NCBI GenBank assembly: GCA_020832305.1
Contig: JAFIEV010000089.1
Coordinates: 124,001-188,000 of the forward strand
DNA length: 64,000 nt
Reading direction: 5' to 3'
DNA from: Cyclobacteriaceae bacterium
GTDB lineage: Bacteria; Bacteroidota; Bacteroidia; Cytophagales; Cyclobacteriaceae
A program made the position numbers and the translations under genes. The notes beneath the pieces were generated by a model that ran no database searches, was not told where the DNA came from, and worked only from the letters and a program-made list of their open reading frames with translations. Below, piece by piece: positions 19,043-28,309 of this stretch. Within the stretch, counting starts at the first letter, position 1. The number at the start of each line of letters is the position of its first letter.

Positions 19043-19819
19043 ATGGGTAAAATAATTTCAATAGCAAATCAGAAGGGAGGCGTGGGAAAAACCACCACAG
19101 CGATTAACCTCAGTGCCAGCCTGGCTGCACTTGAATATAAAACGCTGATCGTTGATGCCGACCCACAGGCCAATTCTACATCCGGGGTTGGTATTAACCC
19201 CAGAGATGTTGAGAATAGTATTTATGAATGCATGGTAGATAATGTGCCGGCACTGGATTGTGTTGTAAAGACTGAAATAGATTATTTATATCTTTTGCCT
19301 TCACATATAGATTTGGTCGGTGCTGAAATAGAAATGGTCAATATTGAAGGTCGGGAAGAAAAAATGCGTGCTGCATTATTACCTCTTAAAGATGAGTTTG
19401 ATTTTATTATTATCGATTGCAGTCCTTCGCTCGGTTTGATTACCATCAACGCTCTGACCGCCTCAGATTCAGTTATTATACCTGTACAATGCGAGTATTT
19501 TGCCCTTGAAGGTTTAGGTAAATTACTCAATACCATCAAAATAATTCAAACACGACTCAATATAAACCTCGAAATTGAAGGTATACTTTTAACTATGTAT
19601 GATGTGCGGTTGCGATTATCTAACCAGGTAGTGGAAGAAGTGAATAATCACTTTAAACAAATGGTTTTTGAGAATCTCATTCCCAGAAATATTAAACTGA
19701 GTGAATCTCCCAGCTTCGGAATACCTGCCATTGCTTTTGATGCTGAAAGTAAAGGAGCTATCAGTTATCTTAACCTTGCAAAAGAAATTTTGATAAAAAA
19801 TAATACAGTAAAAGCCTGA
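19043..19819 (+). CDS. parA: ParA family chromosome-partitioning ATPase (Soj)
   Basis: Chromosome-segregation ATPase of 258 residues. The deviant Walker A is KGGVGKTTTAIN near residue 11, followed by LIVDADPQANSTSG and DFIIIDCSPSLGLITINAL. Later motifs include PVQCEYFALEGLGKL and the ESPSFG C-terminal signature. The start at MGKIISIANQKGG matches family practice. An in-frame ATG 15 codons upstream and a TTG further up would add a non-conserved leader. parB follows 1 nt after the stop, so they are co-transcribed. ParA works on the nucleoid with ParB and parS to segregate origins; no parS site was found in the window. Confidence 0.96.
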   Translation: MGKIISIANQKGGVGKTTTAINLSASLAALEYKTLIVDADPQANSTSGVGINPRDVENSIYECMVDNVPALDCVVKTEIDYLYLLPSHIDLVGAEIEMVNIEGREEKMRAALLPLKDEFDFIIIDCSPSLGLITINALTASDSVIIPVQCEYFALEGLGKLLNTIKIIQTRLNINLEIEGILLTMYDVRLRLSNQVVEEVNNHFKQMVFENLIPRNIKLSESPSFGIPAIAFDAESKGAISYLNLAKEILIKNNTVKA

Positions 19820-19820
19820 C

Positions 19821-20723
19821 ATGATGCAGAAAAAGAAAAATGCACTTGGTAGAGGTCTTGGGGCCTTGTTGGAGGATTCTGATACCACCTCCCGCAAAAG
19901 AGAAGAACTGGCAAGTGATGTGGCGGCCGTAAATATTATATCTGAAATACCTATTGAATTTGTTGAAGTTAACCCTTATCAACCCAGAACGCATTTCGAC
20001 AAGGAAGCTTTGGATGAACTGGCCGAATCAATAAAAACACAGGGTATTATTCAACCCATAACTGTTCGGCGTCTTTCACAAAACCAATACCAGCTTATCT
20101 CCGGTGAAAGAAGACTCCAGGCGTCTAAACTTGCAGGACTTCAAAACATTCCTGCCTACATCAGAACTGCCGATGATCAGCAACTGCTGGAAATGGCATT
20201 AATTGAAAACATCCAGCGTGAAAACCTGAATGCCATCGAAATAGCCCTTTCCTACCAACGATTGATTAGCGAATGTAATTTGAAGCAGGAAGAACTTGGT
20301 GATCGGGTTGGAAAAAAACGTACTACTGTAAATAATTACCTGAGATTACTCAAACTTCCACCGGATATTCAATTGGGTATTAAAAATGCTCAGATAACCA
20401 TGGGCCATGCCAGAGCGCTTATTACTATTGAAGATGTAGACTTTCAATTGAACATTTATAATAAAATTTTAAGTGAAGAACTAAGTGTTCGCAAAGTGGA
20501 AGAATTGGTGCGTGCGCATCAGGAAAATAAAAATGATTTAAAAAAGGCAGCTATTCCAAAAGAAGACCTGAGTCATGATTTGAAAAATGTTCAGCATCGT
20601 TTACAATCGCATTTCGGAACCCGGGTTATGGTAAAAAACGGCAAAGATAATAAAGGAGAAATCAGAATACCTTATATTTCTCATGATGACCTTAACAGGA
20701 TTTTAGACCTTCTCAACATGTAA
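19821..20723 (+). CDS. parB: ParB/Spo0J chromosome-partitioning protein
   Basis: CTP-dependent DNA clamp of 300 residues that loads at parS. The start NALGRGLGALLED is the ParA-interaction peptide typical of Spo0J-type ParB. It is followed by the CTP-binding core (VEVNPYQPRTHFDKEALDEL, and LISGERRLQASKLAGL with the GERR box), MALIENIQRENLNAIEIA, and a helix-turn-helix (EELGDRVGKKRTTVNNYLRL). The C-terminal dimerisation part ends in RILDLLNM. It is tightly coupled to parA and precedes the DUF5683 gene, a gene order I associate with Cytophagales and Flavobacteriia. Confidence 0.96.
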   Translation: MMQKKKNALGRGLGALLEDSDTTSRKREELASDVAAVNIISEIPIEFVEVNPYQPRTHFDKEALDELAESIKTQGIIQPITVRRLSQNQYQLISGERRLQASKLAGLQNIPAYIRTADDQQLLEMALIENIQRENLNAIEIALSYQRLISECNLKQEELGDRVGKKRTTVNNYLRLLKLPPDIQLGIKNAQITMGHARALITIEDVDFQLNIYNKILSEELSVRKVEELVRAHQENKNDLKKAAIPKEDLSHDLKNVQHRLQSHFGTRVMVKNGKDNKGEIRIPYISHDDLNRILDLLNM

Positions 20724-20738
20724 CCTTTATTTCGGTTG

Positions 20739-21419
20739 ATGTCGCGGTATATATCATTTACTCTATATGTGTTTTTTAACCTGTTTTTGTTAATATCGCC
20801 TGATGCTAATTTGGCGGTTGCTCAAAACAAGACAGACATTATTTCTGATAGTCTTGATGTAAAGGAGTTAAATGTCATCAGGCAACCCGATACACTTTAT
20901 ATAGAAACTGAAGACAGATACAGACCCATCCGTGCGGCTTTTTATTCTGCAGCCTTACCAGGACTAGGACAGGTTTATAACGAAAAATACTGGAAAATCC
21001 CTTTGTTGTATGGTGGTGTAGTTGTGATCGGGTATTTTATAAAATTTAACCATAACATTTACATTGAATCAAGAGATGGACTGGTGGCGCTTAGAGACGG
21101 CGATGACCGCACCAACAATATCGGAAAGCCCATTGAAAGGTTTGATGCAACAGACCTGGAAAGACGAATGTCTTTTTTCAGGAGAAACCGGGACTACCTG
21201 ATTGTTGTTTCCATTCTGGTTTATGCTTTAAACATTGTAGATGCTCATGTAGATGCACACCTTCGCGATTTCAGAATAAGTGATGACCTGAGTTTTAACC
21301 TAAAACCTTCATTATTACAAACAGTACCAGGAGATGTCTCAGCAGGAATAACCCTAACATTCAATATAGGTAGCAGTAAAAACAATAAAGCACAAACGCA
21401 ATTCACAAAGATCAATTAA
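20739..21419 (+). CDS. DUF5683 family membrane protein
   Basis: Protein of 226 residues with a signal peptide (about 1-29, ending AVAQN) and the DUF5683 core PIRAAFYSAALPGLGQVYNEKYWKIPLLYGG, which contains a hydrophobic segment. A second membrane segment follows (YLIVVSILVYALNIVDAHVDAHL). The C-terminus returns to beta-rich sequence. The family is common in Bacteroidota and often sits right after parAB, as here, but its role is unknown. The ATG at 20739 is used; a TTG lies one codon upstream. The 15-nt gap from parB suggests co-transcription, with dapB 37 nt further on. Confidence 0.88.
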   Translation: MSRYISFTLYVFFNLFLLISPDANLAVAQNKTDIISDSLDVKELNVIRQPDTLYIETEDRYRPIRAAFYSAALPGLGQVYNEKYWKIPLLYGGVVVIGYFIKFNHNIYIESRDGLVALRDGDDRTNNIGKPIERFDATDLERRMSFFRRNRDYLIVVSILVYALNIVDAHVDAHLRDFRISDDLSFNLKPSLLQTVPGDVSAGITLTFNIGSSKNNKAQTQFTKIN

Positions 21420-21456
21420 GTATTATTTAAACTGTGAAATCAAAAACTATTACATC

Positions 21457-22173
21457 ATGAATATACTCATACTAGGTTACGGAAAAATGGGCAAAGCCAT
21501 TGAAGAATTGGCAGTGGACAGAGGTCATGTTGTTAAGCATAAAATCAACATTAATAATACCAATGCCTTAAAATTTATCGATGCTTCGGAGGTAGATGTT
21601 GCCATCGAGTTCAGTGAACCCACTGCCGCATATGAAAATGTAAAATACTGTATAGAAAAAGGGATTCCGGTAGTATGTGGAACCACGGGTTGGTTAGACA
21701 AAAAACCAGACATAGAAAGAATGTGCCATGAAAAAGGAGGTGCGTTTTTTTATGCATCTAATTTCAGTCTAGGGGTAAATATTTTCTTTCATATAAATAA
21801 AATACTGGCCGAAATAATGACAAAGCAATCTGGTTACAGGGCTTCAATCACAGAAACACACCACATTGAAAAAAAAGACGCACCCAGCGGTACCGCCATA
21901 ACCCTTGCAGAAGACCTTATAGCAGCCTTCGAGCCTGTTAAAAGTTGGGTGAATGAATACACAGAAGTAGATGATCTCTTGCCTATAGTATCCCTGAGAA
22001 AAGAGCATGTACCCGGCACACATATCGTGAGATTTACCAGTGATATTGATGATATTGAGATCAAACATATTGCCCACAGCCGAACCGGTTTTGCGCTGGG
22101 GGCTCTTATGGTTGCTGAGTGGATGCCTGGTAAAAATGGCATTTTCGGGATGAAGGATTTTTTAAAGTTTTAA
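21457..22173 (+). CDS. dapB: 4-hydroxy-tetrahydrodipicolinate reductase
   Basis: NAD(P)H-dependent reductase of the diaminopimelate/lysine pathway, 238 residues, shorter than the 270-residue E. coli form but usual for Bacteroidota. The N-terminal Rossmann start is ILILGYGKMGKAIEE. CGTTGWLDKK and YASNFSLGVNIFFHINK follow, and the catalytic segment ETHHIEKKDAPSGTA carries the His-His and Lys of the active site. It supplies a peptidoglycan precursor, which fits with the neighbouring envelope genes yidC and lepB. It probably continues the parAB-DUF5683 transcription unit. Confidence 0.96.
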   Translation: MNILILGYGKMGKAIEELAVDRGHVVKHKININNTNALKFIDASEVDVAIEFSEPTAAYENVKYCIEKGIPVVCGTTGWLDKKPDIERMCHEKGGAFFYASNFSLGVNIFFHINKILAEIMTKQSGYRASITETHHIEKKDAPSGTAITLAEDLIAAFEPVKSWVNEYTEVDDLLPIVSLRKEHVPGTHIVRFTSDIDDIEIKHIAHSRTGFALGALMVAEWMPGKNGIFGMKDFLKF

Positions 22174-22231
22174 ATAGCAATTTTAGTATAACGGGTCTTT
22201 TAGTCAAATTGGTTTAATTAGCGTAATATGT

Positions 22232-22239
22232 TATTTTTG
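22232..22239 (+). promoter_or_regulatory. Probable -7 element for lepB
   Basis: TATTTTTG matches TAnnTTTG and lies 29 bp upstream of the lepB ATG. A weak ATTG lies 20 bp further upstream at the -33 position. Confidence 0.45.
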
Positions 22240-22268
22240 CGCACCTAAACTTTTTTAAAGAGAAAATA

Positions 22269-23342
22269 ATGAGTAAAAATACTAATGAAAAGGCACCCAA
22301 ATCGGTGGTGAGAGAATGGGTTGATGCCATTGTTTTTGCAGTAATAGCTGCTACTATTATACGATGGTTATTCCTGGAAGCCTTTACCATTCCAACCCCA
22401 TCAATGGAAAAAAGCCTTTTAGTGGGTGACTTTCTTTTTGTAAGCAAAGTAAGTTATGGTGCAAGAACGCCAAAAACCCCTTTACAGGTTCCTCTAACTC
22501 ATCAAAAGATTTGGGGGACAAACACTCCCTCCTATTTAACCTGGGTTCAACTCCCTCAATATAGGCTACCCGGCTTTTCCAAAGTTAAAAGCAGGGACGT
22601 AGTAGTTTTTAATTACCCACCCGAACACGAGCACCCTGTTGATCTGAAAACCAATTACATCAAAAGATGTGTTGGTATGCCGGGAGAGGTTTTTGAAATA
22701 AGAGATTTGAAAATATTTGTCAACGGACAGGAACTTGATAACCATCCCAGAACGCAGTTTAGATATATGCTTAAAACTACTCAAAGCATCGGGGACAAAA
22801 CCTTTTACAAATGGGATATTACTGATTTTATGCAAACAAGAGATGGCTATTATATACACACTACTCCGGAAAATGCTGAAAAGCTTAAAAGTATGCCGGC
22901 AGTACAGGATGTAATCATCAACAAAACCCCATCCGGACAAACCAACCCACGGGTATACCCAAGGTCCCCTCTTTTTGACTGGAATGAAGATAATTATGGC
23001 CCACTTACCATCCCAGCCAAAGGAATGTCGGTAGAATTGACAGAAGAAAACCTGGCTCTTTATCGCGATGTTATAGAAAATTATGAAGGCAACAATGAAG
23101 TGGTTGTGGAAAATAATAAATTGTATATAGATGGCACACATATTGCCGAATATACCTTCAGGCAAAATTATTACTTCATGATGGGTGATAATCGCCACAA
23201 TTCAGAAGATTCGAGATTCTGGGGATTCGTTCCGGAAGATCACGTGGTGGGGAAAGCGCTTTTTATATGGCTCTCCCTTGATAAATATGAAACTTTCCTG
23301 AGTAAAGTGAGATGGAGAAGATTTTTTATGGGAATAAACTAA
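22269..23342 (+). CDS. lepB: Signal peptidase I
   Basis: Membrane serine protease of 357 residues that cleaves signal peptides from exported proteins. One N-terminal membrane segment (AIVFAVIAATIIRWLFLEAF) is followed by the catalytic Ser in TIPTPSMEKSLLVGDFLFV and the catalytic Lys in NYIKRCVGMPGE. The closing motifs MMGDNRHNSEDSRFWGFVPE are intact. A long insertion of about 150 residues between the Lys motif and the GDNR motif makes it larger than the E. coli core, as usual in Bacteroidota. It likely has its own promoter in the 95-bp gap after dapB. Confidence 0.96.
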   Translation: MSKNTNEKAPKSVVREWVDAIVFAVIAATIIRWLFLEAFTIPTPSMEKSLLVGDFLFVSKVSYGARTPKTPLQVPLTHQKIWGTNTPSYLTWVQLPQYRLPGFSKVKSRDVVVFNYPPEHEHPVDLKTNYIKRCVGMPGEVFEIRDLKIFVNGQELDNHPRTQFRYMLKTTQSIGDKTFYKWDITDFMQTRDGYYIHTTPENAEKLKSMPAVQDVIINKTPSGQTNPRVYPRSPLFDWNEDNYGPLTIPAKGMSVELTEENLALYRDVIENYEGNNEVVVENNKLYIDGTHIAEYTFRQNYYFMMGDNRHNSEDSRFWGFVPEDHVVGKALFIWLSLDKYETFLSKVRWRRFFMGIN

Positions 23343-23802
23343 ATCCTAAGCATTAACTTATACCGAATACCTGCATAGAATCTTTCCAGGAAAATCGGTG
23401 AATGCTTGCGTTGCATATAAAAATCATAACACCTTTGAGTAAAAACCAGGTCAATTATAGATTTTGAGGTTTTTTTCTAAAGCCGTGATGATTTGACTTA
23501 TTACTGTTATATTGCGTATTGGGTGTCTGTAGTAAAGGATCGGACACATATTCTGGTATTGTTATATTTTTTTGCAGGAAATGGCATTGTAGAAAGTGGA
23601 ATTAATGGATTTCATTATTAGTTCTTAAAAAAAATTTACAATTCGCGATTTATTTTATTCATTATGCCAACTTTTCGTTATTAAAATGTGTCAAATGCTT
23701 ATACATTAGAAACATTTAACCCAAGAAAAGATGTTTTATACATAGCAATTTGAGAAGACGTTAAAATATTCGTCTTTTCTAAGCCTAAAATTATATAAGA
23801 GC
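23343..23802. other. 460-bp gap upstream of ribBA
   Basis: AT-rich, with no convincing open frame on either strand. The only structure I see is the inverted repeat AGAAGACG (23753-23760) with CGTCTTTTCT (23771-23780), loop TTAAAATATT, 23 nt before the ribBA start; it could be a leader hairpin. No FMN riboswitch consensus is recognisable. Confidence 0.5.
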
Positions 23803-25038
23803 ATGGATAACATTCAACTCGATACCATAGAAGATGCCATTGAGGCCATCAAAAAAGGTGAAGTCATCATTGTCGTAGATGACGAAGACAGGGAAAACGA
23901 AGGCGATTTCGTTTGTGCTGCTGAATGCATTACACCAGAAATTGTAAACTTTATGGCCCGGTATGGCAGAGGATTAATTTGTGTCCCCCTGGTCGATGAA
24001 CGCTGTGAAGAATTGGGGCTTGAACTTATGGTAGGTAAAAACACTGCGGTTCATGAAACTCCTTTTACCGTATCTGTAGACCTAATAGGGCCGGATTGCG
24101 GAACCGGCATATCGGCTGAAGATCGCGCACGTACTATAAAAGCACTTGTGGATGAGAATACAAAACCTGAAGACCTTGGCAGACCTGGTCATATTTTTCC
24201 GTTAAAGGCCAAAAAAGGTGGTGTATTACGAAGAACTGGACATACAGAAGCAACCATAGATTTTGCCCGTCTCGCAGGGTTTAAACCTGCCGGGGTTTTG
24301 GTTGAAATAATGAATGATGACGGTACCATGGCACGTTTACCTGATCTCAGAATTGTAGCAGATACCTTTAAACTTAAGTTAGTTAGTATTAAGGATCTCA
24401 TAGAATACCGGCTAAAAAAGGAATCTCTGATTGAAAAAATTACAGATGTGCAAATGCCTACTGAGTACGGTAAATTTAAATTGCATGCATATAGACAAAT
24501 TAATGGTGGTGATATACATCTGGCCCTTGTAAAAGGTGATTGGAATAAGGATGAGCCTGTGATGGTACGGGTGCACTCATCTTGTGTGACTGGTGATATA
24601 TTCGGTTCTTCCCGCTGTGACTGCGGACAACAATTACATGCAGCCATGGAGATGGTAGATAGATCAGGTAAAGGCGTTGTCTTATATATGAACCAGGAAG
24701 GAAGAGGAATAGGACTAATCAACAAACTAAAAGCATATAAACTACAGGAAGAAGGTTATGATACTGTTGAAGCCAACCATATGCTTGGTTTTAATATGGA
24801 CCACAGGGACTATGGGATCGGCGCCCAGATTTTAAGAGATTTAGGTGTTTGTAAAATCAGGTTGATATCTAATAATCCTAAAAAAAGGGCCGGACTTATT
24901 GGATATGGCCTGGAAATTGTGGAAAATATACCTATAGAGTTTGAGCCCAATGAATTTAATGAAAAATACCTCGCCACTAAACGAGATAAAATGGGCCACG
25001 ACATTTTGAAAAACCTGAAAACCAAAAATCATGAATAA
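23803..25038 (+). CDS. ribBA: Bifunctional DHBP synthase / GTP cyclohydrolase II
   Basis: Fused riboflavin enzyme of 411 residues. Residues about 1-203 are 3,4-dihydroxy-2-butanone-4-phosphate synthase ([51 protein letters not shown]). Residues about 210-408 are GTP cyclohydrolase II, with the zinc cysteines in [19 protein letters not shown], the catalytic [11 protein letters not shown] and the C-terminal [13 protein letters not shown]. The two halves make the two precursors that start riboflavin synthesis. Key residues of both domains look intact. The downstream secreted-protein gene overlaps its stop by 8 nt, with surE next. Confidence 0.97.
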   Translation: MDNIQLDTIEDAIEAIKKGEVIIVVDDEDRENEGDFVCAAECITPEIVNFMARYGRGLICVPLVDERCEELGLELMVGKNTAVHETPFTVSVDLIGPDCGTGISAEDRARTIKALVDENTKPEDLGRPGHIFPLKAKKGGVLRRTGHTEATIDFARLAGFKPAGVLVEIMNDDGTMARLPDLRIVADTFKLKLVSIKDLIEYRLKKESLIEKITDVQMPTEYGKFKLHAYRQINGGDIHLALVKGDWNKDEPVMVRVHSSCVTGDIFGSSRCDCGQQLHAAMEMVDRSGKGVVLYMNQEGRGIGLINKLKAYKLQEEGYDTVEANHMLGFNMDHRDYGIGAQILRDLGVCKIRLISNNPKKRAGLIGYGLEIVENIPIEFEPNEFNEKYLATKRDKMGHDILKNLKTKNHE

Positions 25039-25669
25039 GAAATGGAGCATCGGACTGGTTTTATTTTGCATTCTATCCATGCCTTTATCGGCACAGGATT
25101 TTCCATCACAACGCTGGCATAAAGGACGGGTAGTTCTGGTATCAGGCGATACCCTTGGCGGTTTGGTAAAATATGATTTTGAAAATGACATGGTGCAGCT
25201 TAATGAAGACAACTCTATTAAAGCATTCAGTGCCAGGAAATTACTTTATTTTGAAATATTTGATGAAACCATAGATGCATTTCGTTTCTTCTACGCTCTC
25301 CCATACATGGCCAGAGACAGCTACCAGAATTATGAAGTGCCAAGAATTTTTGAAGTCTTGTATGAGGGTAATCTCACATTATTGGCAAGAGAAGAAATTG
25401 TCACTGAAACCATGCCTATGTACAACTATTACTATTTCAGGCCAGAGTGGAATTTTGCCAGAAACCGGCTCGCTTATGATTTCTTCTTCCTTAGAAAAGA
25501 TGGTAATATTGTGCATTACAATATGAAAAGAAAAGAACTTTTGAACAACTTTGGCCGCAGATCGCAGGAAATTAAACAATACATGAAAAAAAACAACCTC
25601 AAGCATGACAGGTTAAGAGATCTGGTGCGGGTTACTGCCTATTATAATGCGCTTGAAGGAAAATCCTGA
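25031..25669 (+). CDS. Secreted hypothetical protein
   Basis: Protein of 212 residues with a signal peptide ([20 protein letters not shown]) and a mature beta-rich domain that opens [21 protein letters not shown] and is rich in Phe and Tyr. The C-terminal third is a charged helix ([20 protein letters not shown]). The opening resembles the secreted and membrane-associated Bacteroidota proteins that begin with a GKVVLSDGDTLNG-like strand, but I cannot name the family. It overlaps the ribBA stop by 8 nt and is followed after 6 nt by surE, so it is translated with them; a periplasmic protein in that setting is unexpected. Confidence 0.75.
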   Translation: MNKKWSIGLVLFCILSMPLSAQDFPSQRWHKGRVVLVSGDTLGGLVKYDFENDMVQLNEDNSIKAFSARKLLYFEIFDETIDAFRFFYALPYMARDSYQNYEVPRIFEVLYEGNLTLLAREEIVTETMPMYNYYYFRPEWNFARNRLAYDFFFLRKDGNIVHYNMKRKELLNNFGRRSQEIKQYMKKNNLKHDRLRDLVRVTAYYNALEGKS

Positions 25670-25675
25670 TTTTTT

Positions 25676-26449
25676 ATGAGTAAAAAACCCTTGATACTAG
25701 TCACTAATGACGATGGTATAACAGCGAATGGAATTAAGCTACTGACAGAACTTATGTCAAAATTGGGTGAAGTAGTCGTAGTTGCTCCTGACAGTCCTCA
25801 ATCGGGCATGGGGCATGCTATTACCGTTGGAAATACCTTAAGACTAACCAATAGCAATGAATTTGACGGCATTAAATCATATCAGTGTACCGGCACACCG
25901 GCCGACTGTGTAAAACTTGCCAAACATCACATATTTAAATCTAAAAAACCCGATCTGGTTGTAAGTGGGATCAATCACGGCAGTAACACTTCTATCAGTG
26001 TTATTTATTCTGGCACCATGTCAGCAGCCATAGAAGCAGCCATTGACAATATACCCGCCATAGGATTTTCAGTTTGTGATTATGCTCATGATGCAGATTT
26101 TTCACATATAGAAGAATACGTTATTAAAATTGCTAAACTGGTTTTGGAAAAAGGACTCCCTAAAGAACTTGCTTTAAACGTAAACTTCCCCAAAAAACAG
26201 GAAGAAAAAATAAAGGGTATTAAAATTTGCAGACAAACCCGTGCCAAATGGCAGGAGGAATTTGACTGCAGACTCGACCCTTACGGCAGGGAATATTTTT
26301 GGTTAACCGGAAAATTTATTAATATGGATAAGGGTGAAGATGTAGATGAATGGGCCATAGCTCACAATTACGTCTCCGTTGTACCTGTTCAATTTGACCT
26401 TACAGCACACCATGCCATCAGCATCCTTAATAATGAATGGGATATTTAA
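25676..26449 (+). CDS. surE: 5'/3'-nucleotidase SurE
   Basis: Metal-dependent nucleotidase and exopolyphosphatase of 257 residues, stationary-phase survival protein E. The metal site ILVTNDDGI at the N-terminus has the paired aspartates, followed by VVAPDSPQSGMGHA with the conserved Ser, and VVSGINHGSNTSISVIYSGTM. It hydrolyses nucleoside 5'- and 3'-monophosphates in the cytoplasm. The gene follows the secreted hypothetical protein after 6 nt, ending a ribBA-led run. A small hairpin follows at 26474-26492. Confidence 0.96.
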   Translation: MSKKPLILVTNDDGITANGIKLLTELMSKLGEVVVVAPDSPQSGMGHAITVGNTLRLTNSNEFDGIKSYQCTGTPADCVKLAKHHIFKSKKPDLVVSGINHGSNTSISVIYSGTMSAAIEAAIDNIPAIGFSVCDYAHDADFSHIEEYVIKIAKLVLEKGLPKELALNVNFPKKQEEKIKGIKICRQTRAKWQEEFDCRLDPYGREYFWLTGKFINMDKGEDVDEWAIAHNYVSVVPVQFDLTAHHAISILNNEWDI

Positions 26450-26473
26450 TAAAAAAAACGGAATTTGAATCTG

Positions 26474-26492
26474 TATGCGCCTTAAGCGCATA
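26474..26492. terminator. Hairpin after surE
   Basis: TATGCGC pairs with GCGCATA across CTTAA. There is no T run, so terminator function is tentative. Confidence 0.4.
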
Positions 26493-26627
26493 TCCATAAT
26501 GATAATACAGCAGACTTTTTGATTTAAAAAAATCAAACAAATCATGTAATACTTGTGCCTTTTTACTTGTTTATTATGACTGTAATTCATTTATTTACAG
26601 CGTTATAAATAGTACAATTTTAAAAAC

Positions 26628-27692
26628 ATGATATCGAAAACCGACTGTATTAGCAAATTAGTTTTTTTCACAGTTTTATCATTTTGGATACATTATTCAA
26701 CGACAGCAGTAGCCTGCACAAGGATTGTTTATAAAGGCCCTGATGAAACTGTAATCACTGCCCGCTCAATGGATTTTTCCCTTGATATCCCGGCCAATCT
26801 ATGGAAATTCCCCAGGGGACTACAAAGGCATGGAGAGGTTGGTCCAAATTCGATAACCTGGAAATCAAAATATGGCAGCATCATTGCTTCCTCCTGGGAT
26901 ATTGCAACTGTTGATGGTATGAATGAAAAAGGGCTGGTTGCAAATTTATTGTGGCTGGTTGAATCTGAATACCCGTCTTTTGATAAAAACGGGAATTATA
27001 AAGGACTAACCATCGCGGCCTGGGCACAATATGTGCTCGACAATTTTGCCACTGTAGAGGAAGCTGTAAATAACCTGTCAAAAGAAGATTTTGTAGTGGT
27101 TACCGATTTTATACCTGGCACCAACAAATTTACAACGGTTCACCTTTCAATATCGGACCCCGGTGGAGATAATGCCATTTTTGAATATATAGGTGGAAAG
27201 CTGGTTATTCATCATGATCCTTCTTTTACAGTAATGACCAATTCTCCCATATTTGAAGAGCAACTGGCTATAAACAAATATTGGAAAGATATACCAGGCA
27301 CTATTATGTTACCAGGGACCAATAAAGCAGCAGACCGATTTGTTAGAGCCTCTTATTATATTAATGCCATACCCCAAACCAGCGATATAAAAATTGCTAC
27401 TGCTTCTGTTTTTAGTGTAATTCGGAATCTATCTGTGCCTTATGGAATAAGTTCAGAAACACAACCTGATTTATCATCTACACAATGGAGAGCAGTTGCC
27501 GATCAAAAAAATAAATTATATTATTTTGAAAGTGTTTTAACCCCCAATACTTTTTGGATTGACTTAAAAAAAGTCGATTTCAGCGAAAAAAGTGGCGCCC
27601 GGATGCTCAGTGTCGATAAAGGCGAAATTTATTCAGGAGAAGTGTCAGGCAAATTTATCAGAAAAGACCCATTTGTATTTCAAGGCTTATGA
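26628..27692 (+). CDS. Linear amide C-N hydrolase, choloylglycine hydrolase/penicillin V acylase family
   Basis: Ntn-type amidase of 354 residues. A signal-like leader (1-29, ending STTAVA) is followed directly by Cys30, which would become the N-terminal nucleophile after cleavage. Arg46 and Asp49 stand 16 and 19 residues further on, the same spacing as Cys2, Arg18 and Asp21 of bile salt hydrolase. GMNEKGLVANLLWL and YGSIIASSWD fit the family. Gram-negative members of this type are exported; natural substrates can be N-acyl homoserine lactones, penicillin V or other amides, so the real substrate is open. The next gene overlaps its stop by 4 nt (ATGA). Confidence 0.9.
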   Translation: MISKTDCISKLVFFTVLSFWIHYSTTAVACTRIVYKGPDETVITARSMDFSLDIPANLWKFPRGLQRHGEVGPNSITWKSKYGSIIASSWDIATVDGMNEKGLVANLLWLVESEYPSFDKNGNYKGLTIAAWAQYVLDNFATVEEAVNNLSKEDFVVVTDFIPGTNKFTTVHLSISDPGGDNAIFEYIGGKLVIHHDPSFTVMTNSPIFEEQLAINKYWKDIPGTIMLPGTNKAADRFVRASYYINAIPQTSDIKIATASVFSVIRNLSVPYGISSETQPDLSSTQWRAVADQKNKLYYFESVLTPNTFWIDLKKVDFSEKSGARMLSVDKGEIYSGEVSGKFIRKDPFVFQGL

Positions 27693-28105
27693 AAGAGAAA
27701 AGCTTAAGTCATAAACTAGAGCAGGTAGTTTTTTACTTACTTGGATTTATACTTGTTTCATATATTTTTATTGAGATAATTGAATTATTTTACCAGTTTG
27801 GTAAGGCTATTATTTCAGTAAATGAAAACAATGAAAGATTGCTGGTGAGCAAGGAACAAACCCGTATTGTTTTACCCGTTTTTTTTAATATTCTGATTGC
27901 CGTAGAACTGATGGATACATTGAAAAGTTATATTTCAGAACATAGCATTAAAGTACAAAGTATTCTGCTGATAGGTTTGATTGCCATCGGAAGAAAGATA
28001 TTGGTATTAGATGTAGGACATGCAGATGGAATGACCAACCTGGGGATGGCGTCTTTGATTATTGCCTTATCAGCGGGCTATTATCTGGTTAAAAAAGCAA
28101 AATAG
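27689..28105 (+). CDS. PsiE-like small membrane protein
   Basis: Protein of 138 residues with four predicted membrane segments: VVFYLLGFILVSYIFIEIIEL, then IVLPVFFNILIAVELMDTL, SILLIGLIAIGRKILVL and LGMASLIIALSAGYYLV. The GRKILVLD turn and segment spacing resemble the phosphate-starvation-inducible PsiE family. Function is unknown in this phylum. It is translationally coupled (ATGA overlap) to the Ntn hydrolase gene, so the two should be made together, although one is exported and the other sits in the inner membrane. Confidence 0.75.
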   Translation: MKEKSLSHKLEQVVFYLLGFILVSYIFIEIIELFYQFGKAIISVNENNERLLVSKEQTRIVLPVFFNILIAVELMDTLKSYISEHSIKVQSILLIGLIAIGRKILVLDVGHADGMTNLGMASLIIALSAGYYLVKKAK

Positions 28106-28168
28106 GAATATTTATTAAAAATAGCCTCAGCCGGCAAAAAGCCAAAGTATTAATTTTAACAGTACAAA

Positions 28169-28204
28169 TTGCCTGTGCGATTCATTATATAATCTCACAG
28201 GCAA
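28169..28204. terminator. Hairpin between convergent genes
   Basis: TTGCCTGTG pairs with CACAGGCAA (9 bp) around an 18-nt AT-rich loop, between the PsiE-like gene and the convergent barrel-protein gene. Probably a bidirectional terminator, though no T run is present. Confidence 0.55.
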
Positions 28205-28309
28205 CCTTATCCTTGATTTTTTTAAATAAGAAGATCCATATCTTTTGCGCAAAAGAAATTATGAAAACCTTTAATCTCATTTTGTCAAAAGTATAGAGCC
28301 ATTCTATAA

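Noticed and set aside
22566-23198. 210-codon minus-strand frame within lepB
   Set aside because: Antisense frame of the signal peptidase gene, whose catalytic Ser and Lys motifs are clear on the other strand.
23640-23802. FMN riboswitch before ribBA
   Set aside because: No conserved FMN-aptamer core or multi-stem arrangement could be found; only one simple hairpin.
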